Assembly (NCBI GenBank): GCA_035449045.1
Contig: DAOTKC010000015.1
Coordinates: forward strand, 1 to 32,804
DNA: 32,804 nucleotides
Source: DAOTKC01 sp035449045
Lineage (GTDB): Bacteria; Bacillota; Clostridia; Christensenellales; CAG-917
Direction of reading: 5' to 3'
Shown here in pieces: positions 32,785 through 32,804 of the stretch. Below the pieces are notes generated by a model. That model was not told the origin of the DNA. It ran no database searches and saw only the letters and a list, made by a program, of their open reading frames with translations. Every line of letters begins with the position of its first letter. The first letter of the stretch is position 1. The translations under genes and the position numbers were made by a program.

Positions 32785-32804
32785 GTGCGCTGAAAACCCT
32801 TATA

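Noticed and set aside
1..32804. tRNA, rRNA, insertion sequence, prophage or CRISPR
   Set aside because: I looked in the intergenic stretches for cloverleaf-like folds, terminal repeats with transposase and regular repeats, and found none. A tRNA or covariance-model scan would be decisive.

Overview
The window looks like a chromosomal segment of a Gram-positive, probably anaerobic bacterium of the Bacillota (Clostridia-like, perhaps an uncultivated gut lineage). The evidence is the presence of WhiA, a single-polypeptide PHP-type DnaE, a class-I hybrid cluster protein, PPi-dependent phosphofructokinase, strong AGGAGG-type ribosome sites, sigma-A promoters with 17-bp spacers and compact hairpin terminators. 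No tRNA, rRNA, CRISPR, transposase or phage gene was seen. The lineage is an inference; a 16S or marker-gene search would be needed to settle it.

Left part (1-8125): a partial deoC and an SDR epimerase read leftward. A lemA/TPM membrane pair reads rightward and ends in a terminator shared with the next leftward unit. That unit is TetR regulator, acetoacetate-decarboxylase-like enzyme and ketopantoate-reductase-like enzyme. The TetR gene and the enzyme operon have near-identical control regions: a perfect consensus promoter followed at once by the same inverted repeat TTGAA-N6-TTCAA. Next come a lipoprotein metallophosphoesterase gene with a -1 frameshift, a small cupin without metal ligands and a double zinc-ribbon protein.

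Middle (8382-23341): a secernin-like C69 peptidase (leftward), a GH27 alpha-galactosidase carrying an inserted beta-rich domain, a PflX-like radical SAM protein and a Cof-type HAD phosphatase. These are followed by the conserved core murB - PHP protein - whiA - dnaE - pfkA. In clostridia this cluster usually also holds rapZ, yvcK, an HPr gene and pyk; here those are absent, and after pfkA (ATP type by its Gly104) comes a PPi-type phosphofructokinase (Asp116/Lys142) and a phosphoribosyltransferase. This joins cell-wall synthesis, replication and glycolytic control in one neighbourhood.

Right part (23408-32784): a leftward three-gene operon (GPH sugar symporter, lipoprotein phosphoesterase, HSL-type esterase) diverges from a Gfo/Idh/MocA oxidoreductase with a four-cysteine insert. 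Then follow hcp (nitrosative/oxidative stress) and an iron-sulfur RlmD-type rRNA methyltransferase that appears to be read from a leaderless mRNA.

The most noteworthy items are the duplicated TetR operator/promoter module, the paired ATP/PPi phosphofructokinases in a reduced whiA-dnaE locus, the GH27 enzyme with an inserted domain, a branched inverted-repeat structure after dnaE, and probable leaderless starts for two genes.
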